From: JBQTKD01 sp052386455
Lineage (GTDB): Bacteria > Actinomycetota > Actinomycetes > Sporichthyales > Sporichthyaceae
Assembly (NCBI GenBank): GCA_052386455.1
Contig: JBQTKD010000093.1
Coordinates: forward strand, 1 to 61,040
Direction of reading: 5' to 3'
Length of the DNA stretch: 61,040 nucleotides
The notes below the pieces were generated by a model that saw only the letters and a list, made by a program, of their open reading frames with translations, did no database searches and was not told the DNA's origin. This document shows positions 26,472-35,833 of this stretch, one piece after another; position 1 is the first letter of the stretch; each line of letters starts with the position of its first letter. A program made the position numbers and the translations under genes.

Positions 26472-28597
26472 CCGGACGCTCCGCGCGGGTCGTCGCGGCG
26501 ACGCTCGGATTCCTCGCCGCCACCTCCCCGCTGCTGCCGGCCGCCGCCGTACCGGGCGCAGACCCCGCGGCGCCGACCGTCGAGGTCGTCGTCGAGAAAA
26601 TCGGCCCGGTCGTGCTGAAGCCGAAGGGCACGCTCACCGTCGTCGGCTCGGTGATCAACCGGGGGACCGCGCCGTTGCGCGCGCCCACCGTGTCCCTGGA
26701 GCTGCGCCGCCGCGCCTTCACCTTCCGCGCGGAGCTCGCCGCGGCCGCCGACGATCGGACGCCGCTGCGCGACGGAGTCGAGGTCGCCGAGGTCGTCCTG
26801 CCCGATCCGGTGGCGCCCGGCGCGAGCGCGCCGTGGAAGCTCGCCGTCAAGGCGGCGGACCTCGCCCTTCCCGGCAACGGCGTCTACCCGCTGGCCGTGG
26901 GTGTCGGCTCCGGTCGGGCCCCGGCGCTGGACACCCGCACCACCTTCCTGCCGTACCTGCCCGACCCGAAGAGCTACACCCCGACGAAGGTCAGCTGGCT
27001 CTGGCCGCTCGCCGCCAACCCGATGCGCGGGCCCGAGGGAGACTTCCCGAAGACGACGGCCGGCGCGGCCTTCGCGGCCCCGAACCGCCTGTACGAGCTG
27101 GCGACGGCTCCAGGCGCCCGCTCCGTCGGCTGGTTCGTGGACCCGCAGCTGCTCGACGACGCCAGCGCACTGGCCGGCCCACACCGCGAGATCGACAACG
27201 GCGAGGTGGAGAAGGCCGCCGGGAACGAGAGTGCCGAGCTGTGGCTCGGCGCGCTGCGCCAGGAACTGACCGGCAAACCCAACGCCGCAACCCCGTACGC
27301 GGACCCGGACATGCTCGGGCTGGTCGACGGAAACACCGACGGGCTCCTGGCCCAGGCGTTGGACCGAGCCCGCGCAATCACCACGACGGTGCTCGGCCGG
27401 CAGTCCGACACCTCGGCGATCTGGCCGCCCGGTGGTCTGACCGACGAGGCCACCCGCAACGCCCTGCACCGGCTCGGGGCACGGACGCTGGTCATGTCCA
27501 GCGAGCAGTTCCCCGTGCTGGGGACGCTGAGCTACACCCCCACGGGCCGCGCCCTGGTCGCCACGGACGACGGGGACCTGGAGGTTCTGATTTCCGACGA
27601 CGGCCTGACGAAGGTGCTCGAAGGAGACCTGAAGGCGCCCGGCGCGTTCGCGCTGGCCCAGCAGCGGCTGCTCGCCGAGACCGCGCTGATCACGCTCGAG
27701 CGTCCCAACGTCGGCCGGGCCGTCCTGATGGCCCCGCCTCGGCGGTGGGATCCGCCCGCGGCCGGCGCCAAGCGCCTCCTCGCGGTTTTCGCGGCGGCAC
27801 CGTGGATGACGGCCTCGACCCTGGACACCCTCAGCCAGACTCGAGTGCCCGCCGAGCTGGTCGCCACCGAGGTCGACGACAGGCCGGCACTCGAGGCCCG
27901 GCGGCTTCCGCAGCGCTACGTCGCGGGCGGCCGGGACAGTCTGCGCGCCGTCGCCGGCGAGGCTCGTTCGCTGCGCGCGGTGTTCGCCGACGACGAGAAC
28001 CTCGGCACCGACCCGGAGGCGGCAGTGCTGCGCGCCGCGTCCTCCAGTTGGATCGCCGACGTCCCGGGCGGTCGCGGATACCTGGCGAAGGTCGGGGAGT
28101 GGGTCCGCGCCGACGCGGGGAAAGTGAAAATCCTCGGCCGTCGCGGCGTGGTGACACTGGCCGGCAGCCGCGGCACGATCCCCGTGACCGTTCAGAACGG
28201 GCTGTCCCGGCCGATCAGGATCCGGCCGACCATCGTCCCCGTCGTCTCCGGCCGCCTGCGGGCCCGCAGTCCCGAACTGCTGACCATCGCCGCCGGCCGC
28301 AGCCGCACCGTGAGCATCCCGGCCGAGGCCGCGGCCAACGGCATCACCCGGGTGCGGCTCGAACTGCGCGACGCCGAGGGGAACACCTACGGCCAGCCCA
28401 CTTTCCTTCGGGTGAACGTCACCAACTACGGCAGCGTCGGGCTCATCGTGGTGTTGGGTGGAGGTGGTCTGCTCTTCGCGGTGGCCATCGTCCGGAACAT
28501 CCGCCGCGTCCAGCGGCACCGCCAACACACAGCGGGGCAGTCGCGGTCCGAGGCCCCCGAACGAAGCGATGACGCCGAGGAGCCAGTGCAACTGTGA
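26468..28597 (+). CDS. DUF6049-family secreted membrane-anchored protein (Rv3909-like)
   Basis: 709 residues from GTG 26468, overlapping the Nudix stop by four bases. The layout is a Sec signal peptide (about 1-35), a large extracytoplasmic region starting with a β-rich NEW3-like module (VVLKPKGTLTVVGSVINRGT), a middle α/β domain, and a single C-terminal membrane helix (VGLIVVLGGGGLLFAVAIV) with a basic cytoplasmic tail. The family has no established activity but is always beside murJ in actinobacteria, which points to a role in cell-wall precursor export. The stop overlaps the murJ GTG. Confidence 0.85.
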   Translation: MTGRSARVVAATLGFLAATSPLLPAAAVPGADPAAPTVEVVVEKIGPVVLKPKGTLTVVGSVINRGTAPLRAPTVSLELRRRAFTFRAELAAAADDRTPLRDGVEVAEVVLPDPVAPGASAPWKLAVKAADLALPGNGVYPLAVGVGSGRAPALDTRTTFLPYLPDPKSYTPTKVSWLWPLAANPMRGPEGDFPKTTAGAAFAAPNRLYELATAPGARSVGWFVDPQLLDDASALAGPHREIDNGEVEKAAGNESAELWLGALRQELTGKPNAATPYADPDMLGLVDGNTDGLLAQALDRARAITTTVLGRQSDTSAIWPPGGLTDEATRNALHRLGARTLVMSSEQFPVLGTLSYTPTGRALVATDDGDLEVLISDDGLTKVLEGDLKAPGAFALAQQRLLAETALITLERPNVGRAVLMAPPRRWDPPAAGAKRLLAVFAAAPWMTASTLDTLSQTRVPAELVATEVDDRPALEARRLPQRYVAGGRDSLRAVAGEARSLRAVFADDENLGTDPEAAVLRAASSSWIADVPGGRGYLAKVGEWVRADAGKVKILGRRGVVTLAGSRGTIPVTVQNGLSRPIRIRPTIVPVVSGRLRARSPELLTIAAGRSRTVSIPAEAAANGITRVRLELRDAEGNTYGQPTFLRVNVTNYGSVGLIVVLGGGGLLFAVAIVRNIRRVQRHRQHTAGQSRSEAPERSDDAEEPVQL

Positions 28598-30474
28598 GGT
28601 GGCGAAAGGACTCTGGCGCCCAGGAGGAGCCGGAGACGCCGGCGGCGGACGAGGAAAGCGTCGACGACATCGTCGATCGCCTGTTGAATCAGACGCTCGG
28701 TGCGCGGCCGAACGATCCACCGGCCGGGAAGGCAACCCCGGTCGTGGAACCGTTGCCGCCGATCGAGGCGCGGGTCCAGCCGGTCGCCGAGGAACCGCCG
28801 CCACCCGACGACCCACCGAGCGCACCGGCCCAGCAGGGCGGCGACGGGTCGCTGACCAAGTCCAGCGCGCTGATGGCCACCGGCACCATCGCCTCGCGCA
28901 TCACCGGCTTCGGCCGGGACCTCGTAATGGTGTGGGCCATCGGCACCGCGGTCTTTGCCGACGCCTACAACGTCGCGAACACCGTGCCGAACGTCATCTA
29001 CATCCTCGTCGCCGGCGGCGTGCTCAACGCGGTGTTCGTGCCGCAGCTCGTCAAGTCCATGCGCAACGACGCGGACGGCGGCAAGGCGTACGCAGACCGG
29101 CTCGTCACCGCCATCGGCATGGTCCTGCTCGTCCTGACGGTGGCCGCGGTGCTCGCCGCGCCACTGGTGATCAGCGCCTACGCCTGGACGTTTCGCCAAT
29201 CGGACTCGGCCGCGGACTTCGACGTGGCCGTCACCTTCGCCCGGTACTTCCTGCCGCAGATCTTCTTCTACGGCCTGCACGTGATGCTCGGTCAGGTTCT
29301 GAACGCCCGCGGCCGGTTCGGGCCGATGATGTTCACCCCGATTCTGAACAACCTGGTCGTGATCGCGACGGGGATCCTGTTCATCTCGGCCACCTCGGAC
29401 CGCGACGTCCTCGACTCCTCGAACGTGACCGCCGGCGAGGTGCGGCTCCTCGCGATCGGCACCACCCTCGGCGTCGTGGTGCAGGCCCTGGCGCTGCTCC
29501 CGATGCTGCGGCGCTCCGGATACTCCTACCGGCCGCGGTTCGATCTGCGGGGCCACGGCCTGGGTCGTGCGTACCGGCTGGCGTTCTGGACGCTGCTGTT
29601 CGTCCTGATCAACCAGATCGCGTACCTGGCCGTGGTGCAGTTCGCGACGGCCGCCGGGCAGAACGCCGTCGACGACGGCATCGCCGGCCGCGGGTACACC
29701 CCGTACACCAAGGCGTACCTGATCATGCTGCTCCCGCACGCCGTGATCACGGTGTCCGTGGTGACGGCCCTGCTGCCCCGGATGAGCCGAGCGGTCGCCG
29801 ACGGCCGGCTGGCAGATCTGCGCGAGGACCTCGGCTCGGGTCTGCGGCTGACCGGCGCGCTGCTGGTGCCGGGTGCCGTCGCGCTGGGCGTCCTCGGTCC
29901 GAGTCTGACCGTGCTCGCGCTCGGGTACGGCAAGACGTCGGTGGCCGACGCGCAGTTCATCGGATTCGTGCTCTCGGCCTTCGCGCTCGGCCTGGTGCCG
30001 TTCTCGGTGCACCATCAACTGCTGCGCGCGTTCTACGCCTTCGAGGACACGCGCACCCCGGTCACCATCAACGTCTGGATCGCGGCGGTGAACATCTCGC
30101 TCGCCGCCGGGTGCGCGCAGGTGCTGCCCGCCCGCTGGGTGGTCGTCGGCCTGGCCGCGAGCTACTCGATCTCCTACCTCGTGGGCGTCGGACTGTGCGC
30201 CCGCAAGCTCGCCAAGCGCGTCGGCCCGATGCCCGGCGAGGTGCTGCGCACCTACGACCGGTTGATCCTCGCGGCCGCGATCGCCGCGGTACCGGCACTC
30301 ATCCTCAGCGAGGTCGGCTTCGAAGTATGGGGGCCGGGCCAATCCGGTTCCCTCTTCGCGGTGGTCGCCGGCGGACTGTCGCTGGTGGTCGTGTACGTGG
30401 TCGCGGCCGCGAAGTTGGGTATCGGCGAGGTCACCGAGGTGATCGGGACGGTCCGGCGCAAGGTGGGCCGTTAG
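28594..30474 (+). CDS. murJ: Lipid II flippase MurJ (MviN)
   Basis: 626 residues from GTG 28594. An acidic/proline-rich cytoplasmic N-terminus of about 85 residues precedes about 14 membrane helices of the MOP superfamily; typical motifs are ASRITGFGRDLVMVWAIG and GQVLNARGRFGPMMFTPILN. It translocates lipid-linked peptidoglycan precursor across the membrane. In M. tuberculosis the homologue Rv3910 is fused to a pseudokinase and an extracytoplasmic domain; here the flippase stops and those domains are encoded by the next gene after a 98-bp gap. Confidence 0.93.
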   Translation: MRWRKDSGAQEEPETPAADEESVDDIVDRLLNQTLGARPNDPPAGKATPVVEPLPPIEARVQPVAEEPPPPDDPPSAPAQQGGDGSLTKSSALMATGTIASRITGFGRDLVMVWAIGTAVFADAYNVANTVPNVIYILVAGGVLNAVFVPQLVKSMRNDADGGKAYADRLVTAIGMVLLVLTVAAVLAAPLVISAYAWTFRQSDSAADFDVAVTFARYFLPQIFFYGLHVMLGQVLNARGRFGPMMFTPILNNLVVIATGILFISATSDRDVLDSSNVTAGEVRLLAIGTTLGVVVQALALLPMLRRSGYSYRPRFDLRGHGLGRAYRLAFWTLLFVLINQIAYLAVVQFATAAGQNAVDDGIAGRGYTPYTKAYLIMLLPHAVITVSVVTALLPRMSRAVADGRLADLREDLGSGLRLTGALLVPGAVALGVLGPSLTVLALGYGKTSVADAQFIGFVLSAFALGLVPFSVHHQLLRAFYAFEDTRTPVTINVWIAAVNISLAAGCAQVLPARWVVVGLAASYSISYLVGVGLCARKLAKRVGPMPGEVLRTYDRLILAAAIAAVPALILSEVGFEVWGPGQSGSLFAVVAGGLSLVVVYVVAAAKLGIGEVTEVIGTVRRKVGR

Positions 30475-30504
30475 CGGCTGCACCTGGCGGATGTCACCGC
30501 CCGG

Positions 30505-30542
30505 CCCGCCGCCCGGCGGGCGACCGCTCGCGTGCCTAGGAT
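30505..30542 (+). promoter_or_regulatory. Inverted repeat and -10 element between murJ and the pseudokinase gene
   Basis: GCCCGCCG (30504-30511) and CGGCGGGC (30514-30521) form a compact inverted repeat after the murJ stop. TAGGAT (30537-30542) is a good -10 hexamer 31 bases before the next start, so the pseudokinase gene may have its own promoter. Confidence 0.4.
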
Positions 30543-30572
30543 TGACGAGCCCGGTTCGGAAAGGTTTCCCCC

Positions 30573-32033
30573 GTGTCTCGAGCGATCCCGGAGGTCGGCG
30601 TTCGACTCGCCGACCGGTACCGGCTCGAGACGTGCGCGCACTCTCTCGACGGCGTCACCGTGTGGTACGCGAACGACGAGATGCTCGCCCGCGCCGTCGG
30701 GATCTACGTCATCCCGGAAACCCACGAGCTGGCCGAACCGATGGTGACGGCGGCTCAGGCGGCCGCCACCCTGGAGGACTCGCGATTCGTTCGCGTGCTC
30801 GACGCGTTCCGGCGCGACGGCAACGTCCACGTGATTTTCGAACGCCTCCCGAACGCCCGCACCCTGTCCGACGTGCTGGCGAAGGACGGTCCACTGGAGC
30901 CCACTCTCGCGCAGGCGCTGATCACCGAGGCCGCCGAGGGCATCTGCGCGGCGCACGAGGTCGGCCTGGCGCACCTGCGGCTCTCGCCGGACACCGTGCT
31001 CGTCACCGGCACCGGCCAGCTCAAGATTTTCGGTCTGTGCATCGAGGCCGCCCGCCACGGCACCAGTTCCGCGAACCCGGCGCGCTCGGACACCCGCGGC
31101 CTCGGACGAGTGCTGCACGCGGCGCTCACCGCGCGCTGGCCCGAGGGCGAGGCGTTCGGGCTGCAGGCCGCGCCCTACGAGAACGGCGCGATCTGCACAC
31201 CCCGCCAGGTGCGTGCCGGTGTTCCGGACGCGCTCGACGGCGTCGTCGACCGGCTGCTGAACCCGCACCCCCGAGTGGGCACCCCGCTGCTGACTCCCGG
31301 CCAACTCGCCGCGGAACTCCGCCGGCTGCGGGCACCGCGCCGCGCGCCGGCGGCCGCCACCAACGACACCGGTCCGCTCGGCGCCGTCGGAGCGATCCTC
31401 GCGCCCTCGCCGTCCACGGACGGCGGGTGGCACCCGTCGGCGGCCACTCGCGGGGTTCAGGCAGCCGTCGGCGGGATGCTGATCATCGGGCTGGGCCTGC
31501 TCGGCTGGCAGATCGTGCGGGCCATCGGCCCCGGTTCGCCGTCCGATCCGGCGCCGGGCAATCTGCCGCTGGCCGCGATCCGGATCACCGACGTTCGGGA
31601 CTTCGACCCACCGCCCGGCGGAGACGGGGCGGAGAACGCCAATCAGACGCGCTTCGCCGTCGACGCGATGGAGCGCACGACCTGGCAGACGGTCCGGTAC
31701 CCGACCTCGACGTTCGGCCAGCTGAAGGACGGCGTCGGCCTGGTGCTGGACCTCGGCAGCCCCCAGACCGTGCGCCGGGTGAAGCTCGTGTTCAACCGCA
31801 CCGGGCACTCGGCGGAGGTGCGGGCGGCCAACGCGACGGTGACGGCGGCCCCGTCGGACTTCGGGTCCTACCTGCTGGTCGCGCCGCCCCGCGAGGACGC
31901 CGGGGAGAGCGAGAGCATCAGCCTGCCGTTCGCCACCAAAACCCGGTTTCTGCTGATCTGGCTCACCAAACTGCCCAAGGATCCAGGTGGGGAGTTCAGG
32001 GGCGGCATCTCCGAGGTCGCGGTGAGCGGCTAG
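30573..32033 (+). CDS. MurJ-associated pseudokinase with extracytoplasmic discoidin-like domain
   Basis: 486 residues from GTG 30573, with GGAAAGG nine bases upstream. Residues 1-250 have a protein-kinase fold, but the catalytic residues are gone: the HRD loop reads HLR (134-136) and DFG reads IFG (152-154); no VAIK lysine is evident (AVGIYVIP). A linker leads to a membrane helix (about 293-313) and a C-terminal F5/8-type β-domain (FAVDAMERTTWQTVRYPTST). This equals the C-terminal part of mycobacterial MviN, whose pseudokinase is phosphorylated by PknB and bound by FhaA. Here it would act as a separate partner of MurJ. Confidence 0.88.
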   Translation: MSRAIPEVGVRLADRYRLETCAHSLDGVTVWYANDEMLARAVGIYVIPETHELAEPMVTAAQAAATLEDSRFVRVLDAFRRDGNVHVIFERLPNARTLSDVLAKDGPLEPTLAQALITEAAEGICAAHEVGLAHLRLSPDTVLVTGTGQLKIFGLCIEAARHGTSSANPARSDTRGLGRVLHAALTARWPEGEAFGLQAAPYENGAICTPRQVRAGVPDALDGVVDRLLNPHPRVGTPLLTPGQLAAELRRLRAPRRAPAAATNDTGPLGAVGAILAPSPSTDGGWHPSAATRGVQAAVGGMLIIGLGLLGWQIVRAIGPGSPSDPAPGNLPLAAIRITDVRDFDPPPGGDGAENANQTRFAVDAMERTTWQTVRYPTSTFGQLKDGVGLVLDLGSPQTVRRVKLVFNRTGHSAEVRAANATVTAAPSDFGSYLLVAPPREDAGESESISLPFATKTRFLLIWLTKLPKDPGGEFRGGISEVAVSG

Positions 32034-32135
32034 GAGGTGTGCCCCGACGTCGCCCATCCGGCCCGGCGAAGGGTGGCCTTGGCGCCGGTCCAAGTACGGT
32101 AGTACCACCCCGTACGAGAATCGGCCCTGGAGAAC

Positions 32136-32819
32136 ATGTCCGACCTGATCACCCCCACGGATCAGGCCCTCCTCGAGGCTCATCGGGAGGGCGATCCCGA
32201 CGCGTTCGCAGAAATCGTGCGCCGTCACCGGGACCGCATGTGGGCCGTCGCGCTGCGCACCCTCGGAGATCCGGAGGAGGCCGCCGACGCGGTCCAGGAC
32301 GCGCTCGTTTCGGCGTACCGGGCGGCCGCCGGGTTCCGTGGGGATTCGGCCATCACCACGTGGCTGCACCGCATCGTCGTCAACGCCTGCCTGGACCGGG
32401 CTCGGCGGCGCAGCGTGCGCCGCACCGTGCCCCTGCCCGAGCAGGAGGACGAGGAGGATCGCAACTCTCCGGACGCGGCGATCGCGGAGGACCCCACGAA
32501 CGACGCGGACGTGTCGATGGACGTCGCCGCGGCGCTGGCGACCCTGCCCACCGATCAGCGGGCCGCGCTCGTGCTGGTGGATCTGCAGGGCTACCCGGTC
32601 GACGAGGCTGCGAGAATCCTGGGAGTTCCCACCGGCACGGTGAAGAGCCGCTGCGCGCGTGGACGTGCCCGATTGCTCCCCTTGCTTTCACATTTGAGAC
32701 AAGGGAACGAGATTGGCACTTCTAGCGTCCAACCTGGCGTGAGCACCAACGTCGTCCCCATGAACAGGGGAAACAAAGCTGGACCGCCCGGCCGTCCGGG
32801 GCTAGGCGGGGGAGGCTGA
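32136..32819 (+). CDS. sigM: ECF-family RNA polymerase sigma factor SigM
   Basis: 227 residues from ATG 32136. Region 2 (AFAEIVRRHRDRMWAVAL, DAVQDALVSAYRA, WLHRIVVNACLDRARRR) and region 4 (LPTDQRAALVLVDLQGY, GTVKSRCARGRARL) are intact. A Gly/Asn/Pro-rich tail of about 40 residues follows region 4. In this syntenic position SigM responds to envelope or redox stress and is held by the membrane anti-sigma factor encoded ten bases downstream. An inverted repeat GTACGG/CCGTAC (32094-32099, 32110-32115) lies just upstream and may be regulatory. Confidence 0.93.
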   Translation: MSDLITPTDQALLEAHREGDPDAFAEIVRRHRDRMWAVALRTLGDPEEAADAVQDALVSAYRAAAGFRGDSAITTWLHRIVVNACLDRARRRSVRRTVPLPEQEDEEDRNSPDAAIAEDPTNDADVSMDVAAALATLPTDQRAALVLVDLQGYPVDEAARILGVPTGTVKSRCARGRARLLPLLSHLRQGNEIGTSSVQPGVSTNVVPMNRGNKAGPPGRPGLGGGG

Positions 32820-32828
32820 CCAGCCAAT

Positions 32829-34310
32829 ATGACTAACCGTGACCACATCTCCACAGACAGCTTGGCCGATCACGCCGAGGGTCTGCTGGGCGAGTCCGAG
32901 AGCGCGCAGATCGATGCACACCTCGCCGAGTGCGAAGAGTGCCGATCCGCCGCGCTCCTTTTGGCGTCGATCCCCGAGATCCTCGCCGCCGACGAGGTCG
33001 GGCCCATGCCGGCCCACTTTGCCTCTCGTATCGACGCCGCGCTGGCCGACCTTTATGCCGCCGAGCCCGTCATCTTTCGCGCCGAGCCTGCTGCCGCGAC
33101 CCCGATAGCCGCCAGCCCCATCGGGATCGACCAGCCCGGCAACGTCGTGGACCTCGCCAGCCGCCGCAAGCTCGCGCTGACGGGCCTGCGCCGCGTCTCC
33201 ACGATCGCGGCGAGCATGGTGCTGCTGATCGCCGGGGCCGCGCTGGGCATTCAGACGCTCGACAGGGAGAAGGAGTTCGTCGGCCCGTCCGTCGCCCAGG
33301 ACGACCTCCCGCAGCCGACCGCCTCGCGGATCAGCAAGGTAACGGTCCCCAAGGACACGAAGCAGGGCGTGCGCAAGGACATCCGCGTCGGCAAGGACGG
33401 CACGATCTACACCACCGGGAAGGTCTTCCTGACCGACGGCCGAGTGCTGATCACGGACAAGAACGGCAACGTCAAGCAGGTCCTGACGCCCTCGGCGCCG
33501 AAGAAGGCCGAGGAGCCGGCAGCGACCGCGGCGCCGAAGGCGACCAAGAAGCCGGCCGAGCCGCCCAAGAAGGGCGGCAACGGCCTGTCGACTGCCGACA
33601 AGCAGAAGGGCGCTGGGCAGCAGCCGAGCCGGACCGAGGCTCCGGTCACCCCGGAGCAGGACCCCGCCGGTCCGGGCCGCAGCGTCGAGCCGAGTACCCC
33701 GGCGGAGAAGTCCGCGGTGACGGCCGCCAGGCAGGGCGACACGGCGGTTCCGTCGAAGGACCCGTACGTGCAGGAGTCGTACCAGGCGTACACGGAGGAC
33801 AACTTCGCCGCCCTGGTGATGGACCTGATTCAGGCGGCGCGCCGGCACGGGACGAACCAGAACGAGTTCAGCCCGAGTTCCACGCAGCCCACCGCCACGC
33901 CGAAACCGAGCAGCTCCGGGTACCGGATGCCGACGTCGCTGCGCACGGCGTTCACCCAGTGGAACTTCCCGCAGGACACCGAGCGGGGTCCGGCCGCGGA
34001 GAAGTTCCAGGACCGGGTGAAGCGCTGCGCCAGCCAGCTCGGCGCCGACGCGATCGCCGGGGACTTCGGTACCTGGAAGGACAAGCCGGCGACGATCATC
34101 GTGCTGCAGAGCGAGAACCCCGACCAGGTCGACGGGTACGTCTTCTACGGCACCTGCTCGGAGGACAAGCCGATCACCGCGCAGTCCGCGCAGTGGCAGC
34201 AGCGGGTCAACAAGCCCGCCCGCGACGCCGCACCCGAGCCCACTCCGGTCCGCCGGGTCGGGTCCGTGCAGCAGGGCACGGTGGACTCGCAGAGCCGGTA
34301 CCGCAGCTAG
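32829..34310 (+). CDS. Membrane anti-sigma factor with zinc-binding ZAS motif (RsmA-like)
   Basis: 493 residues from ATG 32829. The N-terminal anti-sigma domain contains H31-x3-C35-x2-C38 (HLAECEEC), the zinc/redox motif of ZAS proteins. One membrane helix follows at about 123-143. The long extracytoplasmic region has a Lys/Pro/Ala-rich low-complexity linker (about 225-300) and a C-terminal folded segment (about 340-470) with two cysteines. It should bind SigM at the membrane and release it on a signal. It ends at a hairpin terminator. Confidence 0.88.
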   Translation: MTNRDHISTDSLADHAEGLLGESESAQIDAHLAECEECRSAALLLASIPEILAADEVGPMPAHFASRIDAALADLYAAEPVIFRAEPAAATPIAASPIGIDQPGNVVDLASRRKLALTGLRRVSTIAASMVLLIAGAALGIQTLDREKEFVGPSVAQDDLPQPTASRISKVTVPKDTKQGVRKDIRVGKDGTIYTTGKVFLTDGRVLITDKNGNVKQVLTPSAPKKAEEPAATAAPKATKKPAEPPKKGGNGLSTADKQKGAGQQPSRTEAPVTPEQDPAGPGRSVEPSTPAEKSAVTAARQGDTAVPSKDPYVQESYQAYTEDNFAALVMDLIQAARRHGTNQNEFSPSSTQPTATPKPSSSGYRMPTSLRTAFTQWNFPQDTERGPAAEKFQDRVKRCASQLGADAIAGDFGTWKDKPATIIVLQSENPDQVDGYVFYGTCSEDKPITAQSAQWQQRVNKPARDAAPEPTPVRRVGSVQQGTVDSQSRYRS

Positions 34311-34325
34311 CAGATCGACCTCGAC

Positions 34326-34357
34326 GAGGCGTCGCACCGATCCCGGTGCGGCGCCTC
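34326..34357 (+). terminator. Terminator of the sigM/anti-sigma unit
   Basis: GAGGCGTCGCACCG (34326-34339) and CGGTGCGGCGCCTC (34344-34357) form a 14-bp stem with one G-U pair around ATCC, 16 bases after the anti-sigma stop. Confidence 0.7.
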
Positions 34358-34389
34358 TCGCGTTGTCGCGACAGGGAACAACGGGCGCC

Positions 34390-34395
34390 TAGGAT
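34390..34395 (+). promoter_or_regulatory. -10 element upstream of trxB
   Basis: TAGGAT is a good actinobacterial -10 hexamer, 47 bases before the trxB GTG and just after the upstream terminator. The context GCCTAGGAT is identical to that before the pseudokinase gene. No confident -35 was found. Confidence 0.4.
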
Positions 34396-34442
34396 CGGTT
34401 TCTGGCACCGAAGCCTGTGCGCCCTCCCCGGAATGGATTGTC

Positions 34443-35372
34443 GTGAGCGACCCCCGCAATGTGATCGTCGTCGGCTCTGGACCGGCGGGCTACACCGCCG
34501 CCGTGTACGCGGCCCGTGCGGAGTTGAAGCCGCTGGTGTTCGAGAGCTCGGTGACCCTCGGCGGTGCGCTGATGAACACGACCGAGGTGGAGAACTTCCC
34601 CGGTTTCGAGCACGGGATCATGGGCCCGGACCTGATGTTCGCGATGCGTGCGCAGGCGGCCCGGTTCGGTGCCGAGCTCGTCGGGGACGACGTCACCGAG
34701 GTGGACCTGCGCGGACCGATCAAGAAGGTCGTGGCCTCCGGCGTCGTCCACGAGGCGCACGCCGTCATCCTGGCGACCGGCTCGAAGTACCGGGAACTCG
34801 GGCTGGCGAACGAGAAGCGTCTGTCCGGGCACGGGGTGTCCTGGTGCGCGACGTGCGACGGCGCGTTCTTCCGCGAGCAGGAGATCGTGGTCGTCGGCGG
34901 TGGCGACTCGGCGATGGAGGAGGCCACGTTCCTCACTCGCTTCGCCAAGACGGTCCACGTGCTGGTGCGCCGCGACGTGCTGCGCGCGAGCAAGATCATG
35001 GCGCAGCGCGCGCTGGACAACCCGAAGATCAACTTCGTGTGGAACAGCGAGCCGATCGACGTGCTCGGCGAGGACAAGGTCTCCGGCGTGGTCCTGCGCG
35101 ACACGGTCACCGGAGAGGAGTCCAAGCTCGACGCTACCGGCCTGTTCGTGGCTATCGGCCACGAACCGCGCTCGGAACTCGTCGTGGGTCAGGTGGATCT
35201 GGACGAGAACGGGTACGTCGTAGTCGACCACCCGTCCACCAGGACCAACCTCGAGGGGGTCTTCGCCTGCGGCGACCTCGTCGACCACCACTACCGGCAG
35301 GCCATCACCGCTGCCGGGACCGGCTGTGCTGCCGCGCTGGACGCCGAACGCTTCCTGGCGGCCCACGAGTAG
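34443..35372 (+). CDS. trxB: Thioredoxin reductase
   Basis: 309 residues from GTG 34443. The FAD-binding GSGPAGYTAA, redox-active CATC (C135, C138) and NADPH-binding VVGGGDSAMEEA are present, as is the terminal GVFACGDL. It transfers electrons from NADPH to thioredoxin in the cytoplasm. The trxA gene follows after 87 bp. The location between a redox-type ZAS anti-sigma factor and thioredoxin suggests, but does not prove, SigM-linked oxidative control. Confidence 0.96.
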   Translation: MSDPRNVIVVGSGPAGYTAAVYAARAELKPLVFESSVTLGGALMNTTEVENFPGFEHGIMGPDLMFAMRAQAARFGAELVGDDVTEVDLRGPIKKVVASGVVHEAHAVILATGSKYRELGLANEKRLSGHGVSWCATCDGAFFREQEIVVVGGGDSAMEEATFLTRFAKTVHVLVRRDVLRASKIMAQRALDNPKINFVWNSEPIDVLGEDKVSGVVLRDTVTGEESKLDATGLFVAIGHEPRSELVVGQVDLDENGYVVVDHPSTRTNLEGVFACGDLVDHHYRQAITAAGTGCAAALDAERFLAAHE

Positions 35373-35459
35373 GAATCGCTTCACTCGGAAAACCGTTCTA
35401 CCGACGCACACATCAGTGGCCCGCCCGTCCGGAGGGCCCGAACTAGGAGAGATTCCGCC

Positions 35460-35783
35460 ATGGGCTCGATCGCCGCCGTCACCGACCAGTCCTTCCAGGC
35501 CGACGTCCTGGACGCCGACGTGCCCGTCCTCGTCGACTTCTGGGCGCCGTGGTGCGGTCCGTGCCGCCAGGTCGCCCCGATCCTCGAGGAGATCGCCGCG
35601 GAGAACGAGGGCAAGATCCGCATCCTGAAGCTCAACGTCGACGAGAACCCGAAGACCGCGGCCAAGTACGGCGTGGTGTCGATCCCGACGATGAACGTGT
35701 ACAAGGGTGGCGAGATCGTGAAGCAGATCATCGGCGCGAAGCCGAAGCCGATGATTCTGGCGGACCTGGCCGAGTACGTCTGA
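35460..35783 (+). CDS. trxA: Thioredoxin
   Basis: 107 residues with the WCGPC active site (C32, C35), the cis-Pro in SIPTMNVYKGG and the expected length. AGGAGAG lies 11 bases before the ATG. It is the substrate of the upstream TrxB and a general cytoplasmic disulfide reductant, corresponding to mycobacterial TrxC. Confidence 0.96.
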   Translation: MGSIAAVTDQSFQADVLDADVPVLVDFWAPWCGPCRQVAPILEEIAAENEGKIRILKLNVDENPKTAAKYGVVSIPTMNVYKGGEIVKQIIGAKPKPMILADLAEYV

Positions 35784-35833
35784 TTGGCTGGGAGTTCGTA
35801 GCCAACCGAACGAGGACTCGAAGGCGCACTTGC

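Noticed and set aside
26129..28825. 898-codon minus-strand frame opposite the DUF6049 gene, and similar frames opposite murJ (28426-30483) and gyrB (48442-51207)
   Set aside because: All mirror genes with clear protein families on the other strand and show no motifs, starts or ribosome-binding sites of their own.
34374..34395. GGGAAC as an ECF (SigM) -35 element upstream of trxB
   Set aside because: No CGTC-type -10 lies 16-17 bases downstream; the TAGGAT there is a housekeeping-type -10.
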